Shown in pieces: positions 25,241 through 35,500 of a stretch of DNA of 64,000 nt. The notes below the pieces were generated by a model, which saw nothing but the letters and a program-made list of their open reading frames with translations, made no database searches and was not told the origin of the DNA. Position 1 is the stretch's first letter. Each line of letters opens with the position of its first letter. Both the position numbers and the translations under genes were made by a program. The DNA lies in the NCBI RefSeq assembly GCF_030867145.1, contig NC_134443.1, positions 2,356,001 to 2,420,000 on the forward strand, in the 5' to 3' direction. This DNA is from Opisthocomus hoazin. Lineage: Eukaryota; Chordata; Aves; Opisthocomiformes; Opisthocomidae.

Positions 25241-25939
25241 CCGGGGGGTCACTGCCGAAACACTGGCTCTATAGTGCGCCGTACTGTAAAGCCCGGGGTC
25301 CTTTTTCCTCCCCGAACCTGACCAGCTCCCGGCTTTTCAGGCGGGATTCGTTGAGCTGGGAGGGTGAGGGGGGCACTGGTTTTGGGGAAGGTCCCCCCCC
25401 CCGCCGCCGGTGCTGGGCCTGGGCGCTGTCGTTGCCTGCGCTGACCCCGGCCGTGGCTGCGAGATCAAAGCGGGATGGAAAGGGCTTTGATGAGAGGGGA
25501 CGGGGTGGAGGGGGTCCCCCCATGGCACCCATCGCCGGGGCGAAACCCACCCCAGTCCCTGCCCGGGTACCGCCGAGTCCCGGGGAGGGATTTTTGGTGA
25601 CTGCCACAAAAAACCCCACCGGCCTCAATACCGGCGAGGTGACAGGGACGTCGCTGAGGTCCCCTCAGCCAGGACACACGAGCGCTTCGTCGCGGCGAGG
25701 ACGCTCGATGTCCCCGCGTCCCCCGGGGATGCAGACCGCCGGCTCTCACGGGGCACAACCAGCATCGCCGTCCCGTCCGCGGCACCGGCATCCGCGTCCC
25801 TGGTGTCCCCGGTGTCCCCCCTCCCCGGCTGCAGAGCGGTGGCCTCGGGACGGAGGGGACGGAGGCCGGGCAGGGTCGGGAGCGTGTGGCTCCATCCCTC
25901 CGGCACGCCGGCCCGGCACCGCCGAACGCTCCCCGCGGC

Positions 25940-26070
25940 CCCTTCCAATAAGCGGCAAATGATTCTTGGCCCTGTCGCTCCGCGGCGGCAATAAAACCTG
26001 AATCACAATGAAGTCATTTGGTTTCCACGTCCTGTAATCGCGCCGCGATTTGGCGTTAATTAACGAGCGC
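25940..26070. promoter_or_regulatory. Candidate conserved non-coding element
   Basis: CCAATAAGCGGCAAATGATT, GCAATAAAACC, CACAATGAAGTCATTTGG and GGCGTTAATTAACG occur within 130 bp. CCAATAA and TTAATTAA are homeodomain-type sites. No coding potential is seen. Confidence 0.25.
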
Positions 26071-26154
26071 TTACGGGAAGGGCCGGCTGCAGGAGTTAGC
26101 GCTGCGCTTTTCCGGAAGATGGATTACCTCCGGAGCATCCGCGGGGACGCGCCG

Positions 26155-26270
26155 GTGCTGGGCCAGGGACATCCCGTCCTGTGCTGGGGACATCCCGTCC
26201 CGTGTCGGGGGACATCCCGTCCTGTGCTGGGGACATCCCGTCCCGTGTCAGGGGACATCCCGTGCCAGGA
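26155..26270 (+). repeat. About 20-bp tandem, GGACATCCCGTCC
   Basis: Five units of GGGGACATCCCGTCC plus CTGTGCTG or CGTGTC variants in direct tandem. Confidence 0.8.
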
Positions 26271-26989
26271 GCGGGGTCCCACGGGGACAACGGGCATCAA
26301 GAAGCGCCCAGCGGGTGTGGGAGGGGACACGGGTGCCGCGGGACCCCTCATTTCCACTCCCACCCCACTTTCCCCTCCCAATATGGGTGCTCTCCTGGGC
26401 AGGGCTGGTGGGGAAACTGAGGCACGGAGGGGGGTGGGCCCCGGAAGGGCCAGGCCCGGGGCACCCGGGGCTGGGGGTGCTGGACCGTGGTGTTGACTCA
26501 ACAGGGAATTAAGCTCGTTAGAAGCGGCGCGGGGTCTGCGGGGGCAGAGACCCCGGGGCAGGAGGTCCCAGGGGGGCTCCCCCGGTGTGTGGGGGGGCAG
26601 CAGCCATGGGATTATCGCCCCGGGGGTTGTTTGGTGGCGATGGGGCTGTGTCTGAGGGGATTCTCTGCTGTCTAGTACAGGGGTTGAGCCCGGGACTGTT
26701 GCCTTTGTGCTGGCGTCTCCCTCCCTTGCAGCTTGGCGTCGAACCCTCGTTATTCCCTCGTCACTTGGATTTTTTTCCCAAAGTGGTCACATCTGGCAGT
26801 GGGTGGTCTCCTGGGGACCCCTCCCCTGTGGTTACAGCACCCGATCCCCCACAGCACCCGAGCCCATCACCAAACCCCTGCGCCATCGGTTTGTAGCTGT
26901 CGCCTTCCCGCCCCGGGCAGGCTCGGAGCCGCTGGTGATTTACCAGGGCTGAGTGCGGTGCGTGCCTCAGTTTCCCCAGTGGGGCAGGA

Positions 26990-27420
26990 CGGGGAGCCCC
27001 TCTCTTGCACCCTGAGAGTGGAGAGAGGGACAGGAAAAGGGACAGGAGTGGGATGGGGACAGAGCTCAGGACAGGGGTGAGAATGAGGATGGAGATGGGA
27101 GAAGGGACAGGGATGGGGGTGGGGGTGGAACGGGAGTGGGGCAGCGCTGAGGGCAGGGATGGGGGGATGGTGAGGACAGGGGTGAGGATGAGGATGGAGA
27201 CGGGAGGGAGATGGTGGGGATAAGGGTGGGGAAGGGAAAATGGCTGGGAATGGGGATGGGATTGGGATGAGGATAGAGATGGGGACAGGGACAGCGACAG
27301 GGGTGGAGTTGAGAGCAAGGCTGAAGGTGGAGCTGGGATGGGGATAAGGATGAGGATGAAGGCAGGAACCGGGATGGGCAAGTGCCGAGGATGAGGATGG
27401 GGACGGGGACGGCACTGGGG
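26990..27420 (+). repeat. Degenerate GGATGAGGATGGAGA minisatellite
   Basis: Purine-rich variants of GGGACAGGG, GGATGAGGATGG and GATGGGGATGG follow each other for about 430 bp without a fixed period. Long open frames over it on the minus strand (Ser/Pro/His/Ile repeats) are repeat artefacts. Confidence 0.8.
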
Positions 27421-27639
27421 ACGGGAGCAGCCTGCCTGGGCAGCCCACGCGGCGGCCGCCTCCGCAGCAGCTCTCGGGCGAGATGGCTCCCAGCGCCTGG
27501 CGAGAGCCCGGGGGGGCCCGGGGAGACCCCGGAGGATCTTGGCCCCCTCCCAGACCCCAGCGGGGAGCAGAGCGGGGGGCTCCGGCGAGGGGTGCGGGTG
27601 CCCCGGGCGATGCTCGGGCTGGCGCTGCCGGCCCCGGCG

Positions 27640-27745
27640 AGCACGAATAAATCCTGCGGCCGTATATAAGCCACCCCAGCGCCGCGTTGCCAGATTTTGT
27701 CTGGTGCCTTAATGTCAGGGCTGTAAATTAGCTCCCGGCACCCAG
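27640..27745. promoter_or_regulatory. Small AT-richer block with TATATAAG
   Basis: CACGAATAAATCCTGC, CGTATATAAGCC and TGCCTTAATGTCAGGGCTGT, then AAATTAG, form a unique block between two low-complexity segments. It could be an enhancer or an unrecognised promoter; no transcript can be supported. Confidence 0.2.
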
Positions 27746-28604
27746 GCGACCTTGGCGAGTTCTCTGCGGGGCTTAGCGCCGGGGGGGGGGAGTGGAGCTG
27801 GCCCTGGCCGTGCCTCAGTTTCCCCACTGCGGGGAGGGATGCTGCTGTGCTGGCAGCGGTGATTGCACGCTGAATTTGAACCCGTGGGATGCCGCTGCCC
27901 CGGGTCCCGTGGAGCCCCTGTCACCACTGCCACCCCCAAACCCTTGGGGACGGCATCGCCGCGGCGGCAGCGACAGCTCTGGGAGCCGGTGCGGCCGTCA
28001 CCAGCCCTCGGGTCCCCGGAAGAGCCCCGACCCCAGCACCCCCCGAGCATCCCTTGGGATCCCAAGGAGCATGCACGTGTGTGCACACGCATGTGCACGC
28101 AGACGCTGCGCTGGGTGCAAATCGAGCAGCGTGAGCACGCCGGTGGGTGCTGGGTGGCTGTGGCGGGGCCACATCCTGAGCACCCCTTCCCCTTTCCCAC
28201 CTCGTTCCAGGTTCTCCTTGCCCTTCCCCAGGAGCGACCGGCCCCGGGCTGGGGGCAAGGACCCCCGCCCCTCCATCCCAATGCACCCCAGGGCCGTGAT
28301 GTTCGGCCACCGCTCGACTGACTGCTGGACGCTGAGCTCGTGGCCACCAAACAGCGACTTCATCGATCGATGGGGACATTTATCTGCCTCCAGCCCGCCA
28401 GCGCCGCTGGATCGCCTCCAGCTCGCTAAAATTAGAAGCCGTTAGAGCGGCCGCGCCGCGAGCACGGTGGGAAGGGGAGGTGGGTGCCGGCGTTTGTGCG
28501 AGGGGCATCAAGGCTGGCGACGTGGGGTGGGGGGATCGGGGCTGGAGGGCGCTGCTCGACGTTAGGTTTGTGCACAGGGATGGAGGAGAGAAGGGGTCAG
28601 CAGG

Positions 28605-29095
28605 AGCTGCGCCAGGGGTGGGGTTGGAGGCTCCAGGGATGGGGTTGGAGGCACCAGAAGCAGAGTCAGATGGACCAGGGATGGGTTGGAGGCACCAGGG
28701 ATGGGTTGGAGGCACCAGGGATGAGTTGGAGGCACCAGGGATGGGCTGGAGGGACCAGGGGTGGGGATGGAGGTACCAGAAGCAGCTTCAGACGGACCAG
28801 ATGGGGATGGAGGCACCAGGGATGGGTTGGGGGCACCAGAAGCAGTGTCAGATGCACTGGGGATGGGTTGGAGGGACTGGATGGGGATGGAGGCACCAGA
28901 AGCAGCGTCAGATGGACCAGGGATGGGTTAGAGGGACCGAATGAGGATGAAGGCACCAGGGGTGGGGATGGAGGCACCAGAAGCAGCGTCAGATGCACCG
29001 GGGATGGGTTGGAGGGACCGGATGGGGATGGAGGCACCAGAAGCAGCATCAGATGCACTGGGGACGGGGTCGGATGGACCAGAAGCAGCGGTGGC
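28605..29095 (+). repeat. Minisatellite, GGATGGGTTGGAGGCACCAG family
   Basis: Units of about 20-60 bp combine three modules: GGATGGGTTGGAGGCACCAG, AAGCAGCGTCAGATG and GACCAGGGATGGG. About 15 modules follow in direct tandem. The modular make-up suggests repeated unequal exchange. Confidence 0.85.
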
Positions 29096-29679
29096 ACCGC
29101 GGGGGTCCCTGCGAGCTCCCGGGGGGGGGGGTTAATGTCCCTTTCCCCTCGTTTCTTTGCCCCTTGAAGCCAAACCAAGGCTTCTGAAGTCCCTCGAATG
29201 CCGCGTTTTAACTCTCCAGCCCCGAGTGACCCCCGAAGGTGACAGCCCCGGGCCGGAGGGACCCAGCGTGCCCCGGGCTGACACGGAGGGGTCGGGCTCC
29301 CGGCTTTTAGCTGCAGCGCGGCGGGGAAAAGGGAACCGAACCGGGAACCGAGGCAGCGGTTCCGTTTTCCCTGGATGTGCTCTCCACTATTGAGGAAAAA
29401 AAAAATAAGGAAAGAATAAAATAAAAGAGAAAAGCTGCAGCTCGCCGGCTGCGCCGACCCCCCCGCTGCTCCGACAGCGCTCGAAGGCTGAAAAATGGCT
29501 TTTAAAAAACATTTTTTTGGTTATTCTTTTGATCCCCCCCCCCCCAAGCTTGGCTCCCCGGCTCCGGCTGCCCGGGACTGGGGGCTCTGCCGCTCCCGCT
29601 CGCTTGGTCGGCAGGGGGGTGGGGGGGTTAAGCCCCCCACGGGGGTCCCTTCCCCCCCTCCCAGGACAATAACTTTTCC

Positions 29680-29835
29680 CCGTGGCCTTTTCCAGCGCGT
29701 CCTCGCGTCGCGGCTCCGCGCGTGGTTATTTATGGGGGGGTGAGATGGGGCCGGGCCGGGGCCGCCGGCTGGAAAAGGCCATTGCTGACTTTTCGCTAAT
29801 GGGGCCGTTAAAAATCTGCAATAAAACAGCCCCCC
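29680..29835. promoter_or_regulatory. Unique block before the NR2F5 3' end
   Basis: Contains GTGGTTATTTATGGGGG, CCATTGCTGACTTTTCGCTA, ATGGGGCCGTTAAAAA and TGCAATAAAAC. It is unlike the flanking minisatellites. A candidate non-coding element only. Confidence 0.2.
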
Positions 29836-29879
29836 CCCTCCCTGCCCCCCCCCCCCCTCTGGGAGCTGCCGAGGGCCCA

Positions 29880-30365
29880 GCCCCTGGGCCATACTGGGAA
29901 CTGACTGGGACCATACTGGGGTGAGACTGGGGGCGTACTGCAATGAGTCTGGGACCATTATCAAGATCAGATTGGGGGGGGGCATAATGGGATGAGACTG
30001 GGACCATACTGGGATGAGACTGGGGGGCATACTGGGATGAGACTGGGACCATTACTGAGATCAGACTGGGGGGTCTACTGGGATGAGACTGGGGAGCATA
30101 ATGGGATGAGACTAGGACCATACTGGGATGAGACTGGGGGGCATACTGGGATGAGACTGGGACCATACTGGAATCAGACTGGGAGAGCATCGAGGGATGA
30201 GACTGGAGCTGCACGCTGGGATAAACCTGGGGGCCATACTGGGATCCAACTGGGGCTGCACTGGGACCTCATACTGGTGGGACCATACTGGGAGCAGAAG
30301 ATGTCATACTGGGAGTGCACAGGGACCACACTGGGGGTGGATGGGGCTAAACTGGGCTGAGCCTG
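29880..30365 (+). repeat. Minisatellite, TACTGGGATGAGACTGGG unit
   Basis: About 20 copies of an 18- to 24-bp unit TACTGGGATGAGACTGGG with GACCA or GGGGCA linkers, degenerating to the right. It lies just downstream of the predicted NR2F5 poly(A) site. Confidence 0.9.
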
Positions 30366-30594
30366 GGCCCACCCACGCCCATACTGGGAGGGGACGGCGC
30401 CCACAGGGCTCAGCCGCCGTCGCTTTTCCTTCCAACCCCGATTCCAGCCAGAAAAGATAAAAAAATATAAAAAAAGCGTTGCATTTGTCGAATTCTGTGT
30501 TTTTAACGAGATAAATAAAGAATTAAAAATGCCCCACGAGCCGCGGGGGAGGAGCACACAGGTCATAAGGGGAAAAAATTCCCCAGATTAACAA

Positions 30595-30635
30595 TAACAA
30601 TAGCAATAATAATAATAAATAATAATAATAATCAA
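30595..30635 (+). repeat. (AAT)n-like microsatellite
   Basis: Interrupted AATAAT runs within an A-rich segment. Confidence 0.8.
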
Positions 30636-30680
30636 CCTTTTCCCGGCCCCCGGGGAGGGAGGGAGGATATAATATAGGCT

Positions 30681-30686
30681 TTTATT
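30681..30686 (-). terminator. NR2F5: Candidate poly(A) signal of NR2F5
   Basis: The minus strand reads AATAAA about 860 bp beyond the NR2F5 stop codon, the first canonical signal I can find there. Cleavage would be near 30660. Confidence 0.45.
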
Positions 30687-30839
30687 TTACTTTCTCTTTA
30701 TAAATACCCCCCTTCCCCTTGCCCCACGGCGGGAGGTGCCGGCTGGGGGCCGCTCCCCCCACCGGCACTCGTGGTTTAGCCCCCCCAAACCTGGCTTTTC
30801 TCCCTTAAAAAGGGGGAACCCCCCCCCCCGAAGAATCCC

Positions 30840-31545
30840 TGTCCCCCATCCTTGGGGGTCCCGTCCTTGGGGTCCATTGTTGGTGTCTTCATTATTGGGG
30901 TCCTCTGCTTGGGGTCCCCTACCAAACTATGGGGTCCCATCGTTGGGGTCCCCATCTTTGGGGGTCCCATCCTCAGAGTCCCCAGCCATGGGGTCCCATC
31001 TTTGGGGTCCCATCACTGGGGCTCCCTCTTTAGGGTCCATCATTGGGATCCCTCATCCCTGGGGTCCCATCTGTGTGGTCCTCGACCTTTGGGTTCCAAC
31101 TTTGGTGTCCCCCATCCTTGGTGTCTCCATCTTTGGGGTCCCCTCCTTGGAATCACATCCTTGTGGTGGGGTTCCATCTTTGGACTCCCATCGTTAGGAT
31201 CCCATCTTTGGTGCCCCTGTCCTTGGGGTCCCCATCCTTCAGATCCCCATCCTTGGAGTCCCATCTTTGGAGTCCCATCCTTGGGGGTCCCATCCTTGGT
31301 GTCCCCATCTTTTGGATCCCAATCCTTGGTGGCCGCATCCTTGGAGTCCCATCCTTGGGGTCCCCTCCTTTGGGTCCCATCCTTGGTGCCCTCATCCTTG
31401 GAGTCCCATTCTTGGAGTCCCATCCTTGGGGTCCCATCCTTGGGGTCCCATCCTTGGTTCCCTCATCCTTGGAGTCCCATCCTTGGAGTGCCCTTCTTAG
31501 GGTCCCCAGCCTTGGGGTCCCCTCCCTGGGGTCCCCATCCCGGGG
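30840..31545 (+). repeat. 15-bp minisatellite in NR2F5 3' UTR
   Basis: About 45 tandem variants of TCCTTGGGGTCCCA (15 bp, some 12 or 18) fill the space directly after the NR2F5 stop codon. Because 15 is divisible by 3, all frames stay open for long distances; the resulting Trp/Gly/Pro-rich frames are not proteins. If the poly(A) site at about 30660 is used, the array is transcribed in the 3' UTR as a GGACCCCAAGGAT repeat. Confidence 0.9.
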
Positions 31546-31548
31546 CTG

Positions 31549-31823
31549 TCACTGCATGGGGCCGTAGGGCCAGTTGAGGGTGGCCCCGGCCAACAGCATG
31601 TCGCGGATGAGGGTCTCGATGGGGGTCTTGCCGACCAGGCGGCTGAAGAAGAGCTGCTGGATGCCGGGGGCGGAGACGCTGCGCAGGGCGGGCAGGCGCA
31701 GGAGCAGGCGCCCGAAGCGGCTGGGCTGGCTCGGGTGCTGCCGCCGCACGTGCTCCTCCAGCGCGCACTGCGACTTCTCCTGCAGCCCGGCCACCTGCCC
31801 CGGGTCCGACAGCCCCACCGCGT
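31549..31823 (-). CDS. NR2F5: NR2F5 exon 3 (helices 9-12, stop)
   Basis: The acceptor GCCCCGCAG ends at 31824. The exon reads [20 protein letters not shown] through [15 protein letters not shown] and [20 protein letters not shown] to NWPYGPMQ and TGA at 31549-31551. The activation helix is intact, so ligand-independent co-regulator binding is likely kept. Confidence 0.95.
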
Positions 31824-32549
31824 CTGCGGGGCGGGGAAACTGAGGCACAGCCCCGCCCCTCCAGCTCTGCCCGCTCCGCCCCCACCCATTCATTCCCTCT
31901 ACAGCCAGCCCCGCCCCATCACCCCCACTTTAGCCTCACCCCATTGGAGCCCCACCCCACTAAGTCCCGCCCTAAGACCCACCCTACTAAGCTCCACGCC
32001 AAGCCCCCCCCATTAATCTCCTTCCCAAGCCCCACCCAGTCATCCCGAGCCCATTCATTCCCTGCCCACCCATCGACACCTGCCCTCTTTCAACCCCACC
32101 CCATTAAGCCCTTCCCCAAGCCCCACCCCATTATGCCCCACCCCCTTTAGTCCCACCCATAAAGCCCCACCCCATTATGCCCCACCCCATTTAGTCCCGC
32201 ACCATTTAGCCCCTCCCAGTCATCCCCCGCCCATTCACTCCCTGCACACCCATTAATGCTCACCCACTTGGGACCCCACCCCATTAAGCCCCACCCCCTT
32301 GGGACCGCACCTCGTTAAGCCACGCCCCATTTAGCCACACCCATTTATCCACCCCCTATTTAACCACACCCCATTTAGCCCGCCCCACCCCCAGCCCATT
32401 CATTCCTTGCCCATTCATCAACACCAACCCCACCCCCTCGGGACCCCCACCCCCTCAAGCCCCTCCCCTCTCGGCCCCGCCCCCCTAAGCCCCGCCCCCT
32501 CACCGGGGGAGAAGAGGGCGACAGCCTTGAGGCAGGCGTACTCTGCAGC

Positions 32550-32591
<42 letters not shown>

Positions 32592-35500
32592 GAGGCGGAT
32601 GTGGTCCATGAAGGCCACCACGCGGTCGGCGGCCATGGGCGCGGCGTGGAGCCCGGCGGCCGCCAGCAAGGGCGCGGCGTGCAACGGCAGCGCCGACTGC
32701 GCCGCGTTCAGCACGAAGAGCTCGCTCCAGCCCAAGCGGAGCAGAGCCACTTGATCCGAAAGCTGCAAGTCCGGGAAGAAGGGGATGCCCTTGGCCCACT
32801 CGACGGCGCTGAAGAGGAGCCGAGCGGCCAGCTCGCAGATGCCCTCGATGCCCACCACGCCGCCGGGCTGCAGGCACTGGGTGCCGTAGCGTGCCGGCGG
32901 GTACGGTTCGGCGCGGAGCAGCAGTGAGATGAAGCCGCTCAAGTAGCCGTGGCTGCCGTAGGGGTCCCCGGGGACCATGGGGTACTGGCCGGGGCTGCTC
33001 GGGGCGTGAGCCACGCGGCCCCGCTGCACGGCTGCGGAGGGGAGCAGGCGGTCAGCGCCCCGAAGCCCCCATCGCCGCCCTGCGTCCCCCCTACGCCCCA
33101 GGGATCAAACACACCAGGCTGGGGTGTACCCAGGGGTGCGGGGTGGGTGCTGGAGGGTCCCCAGGGCATGCCCTCACCCGTGTTAGAGGGGGACGTGGCA
33201 CCGAGGCTGGGGACAATCCCCCCCCCCCCAGTGACCCCCTCAGGGCTCGGCGTCCGACAGCTCCCACCCGGCTCTTCAGCCAGGATGGACATAAAATACG
33301 GCACACGGGATTTGGGGGGTCCCACACGCAAGCACCCCCTTCCTGCAAGGGGATGGTGCTAACGAAGGGCCCTGAGGAGATGCTATGGGTGCCCCCCCCC
33401 CCCCCCCAAAGTGCCAGCACCCGGGGGAGGGGGTCAGAAGCACCCCTCTGGGTCCCACCCCTTGCGTTTTTTTCATTTGGGGCTTAAAAAACTCCAAACT
33501 GGGGTTGTTTTCTCTCCCGTGGCGATGCCGTGAGCAGGGGTCCAGCCTCCTCCTCCTCCGCCCGGTGCCCCCTGCTCGCCCCCCGGCATCGCCGTCCCCC
33601 GCGGCGGGGGCAGGCTCCGAGCCCGCTTCAGCCTAATGCGGCGTGACAGCCCCAGGTGTCAGCCAGCGGTCGGGATCGGGGGGCCACGGGGACAGGGGGT
33701 CCCCAGGATCAGGGCACTGGGGGTCTCCTCCCGCTCCCCCCTGAGCCCTCAGGGTGCAGCGTGCAGCTCCCGCTCCCCCCAAACGCTCCCTCTGCTCAGC
33801 ATCGCCCCGGCGGCATTTGTGGGGTGCAGTCCCCTCCTCGCTGCCCGTGCAAGACCATGAGACCCCCCCCAAAAGCCCCTTTGCATCACCATGAACCCCA
33901 AATCCCTCTTGGAGCACCACGAACCCCAAGCCCCTTTGCTCTTCCATGAACCCCAAACCCCTTCTGCATCACCCCAAAACCCCTCTGAACCACCCTGAAC
34001 CCCTTTGCATCCCCCCTCACCTCCCCTTGAACCACCCCAAACCCCTTCACATCCCCCCAAACCCCTTCACATCCCCCCAAACCCCCTGTGCACTGCCCCA
34101 AACCCCTCTGTGTCACCCCAAAGCCCCTTTGAATGCCCTCCAAACCCCTTTGCACCACCCCAAACCCCTTCACATCCCCCCAAACCCCCTGTGCACGACC
34201 CCAAACCCCTTCACATCCCCCCAAGCCCCTTTGCACCACCCCAAACCCCTTCATATCCCCCCAAACCCCCTGTGCACCACCCCAAACCCCTTCACATCCC
34301 CCCAAGCCCCTTTGCACCACCCCAAACCCCTTCACATCCCCCCAAACCCCCTGTGCACCACCCCAAACCACTCTGCGTCACCCCAAAACCCCTTTGAATG
34401 CCCCTCAAACCCCTTTGCGCCACCTCAAACCCCTTTTGCATCCCCCACCAAACCCCCTTTGCATACCCCCCCCACCCCCTTTGCATCACCCCAAACCCCC
34501 AACCGCTTTTTTCCCCCTTTTTGGGCAAAACAATCCCTTCAAACCATTGAAGGGTGTGTCCTGGAAAAAAAACGTGGGTTTCAGCCCAAAAAAGCCACGG
34601 GAGCCGCCATGGAGGGCTTCCTCCCCCGGCTCCATCCACCCCGGCTCACCCGTCCTCCGGCAGCGCCGATGACCCCAAACCCGGCCGCCGGGTCGGGCCT
34701 CCCGGTCCCCGTGCCTCATCCCAGCTGATTTTCGGGAAGCCAAAATTTAATCCACCTTTCCCAGCTCAATCCTACTCCTGGGGCTGGCACCCCGGCACCC
34801 TCAGGGAATCAATCCAGCCTGGAGCTGCGCTCGGCTCCCAAAATGCCGGTTTTGGCACTGGATTCGGTGCCGGAACCGGTGCTGGATTGGGTGCCAGCTC
34901 CCAGCCCGGAACGCTGGGATAAGGGGCATCACGGGGAGCACAAGGCGGTGGGTTTGGGGCACCCCAACTCGAGCTGGTGTGGCCAGCGATGCCGCGATCG
35001 GATGGGGAAACTGAGGCACAGAGTAGCCGCACCCAGTAAATGAAATCCCCGGGAAGGTTTCACCCCCGGACGCTTTTCCGTCGGCATCCACGGCGTTTCC
35101 CGGTGCCTGGGGGTGCCGCATCCCTTGGCGGTTTCATGCCCATCTCAGGGCAACTGGGAGCCCCCCAAAAATCAGAGCTAAGAGGGGGTGCAGGGGGGGA
35201 GATGGGGGGCTCTGCCTGGGGAACAACGCCGTGCCGGGAGAGCCGCCGCGGCAGCGCCCATCGCGCCGGATCTCGGCATTCACCAGCGCCGGCAGCTTGC
35301 GGGAATTCCCAATTAAAACAAAGAGAAGAAAGACAAAAACAGCCCCAAACCCCAAAAGCCGGGATCTGACCCCAGACGACCCCGCTCCGCCTGGCTTCTC
35401 CAGCGCCGGGCACTCGGCTGGATTGATTTCTTCTCCCTCCCCAGGGATTTAATCCCCAGCTCCGGCCGTGCGAAGCCGGCAGAGGTTTGCGACGAGGGTG

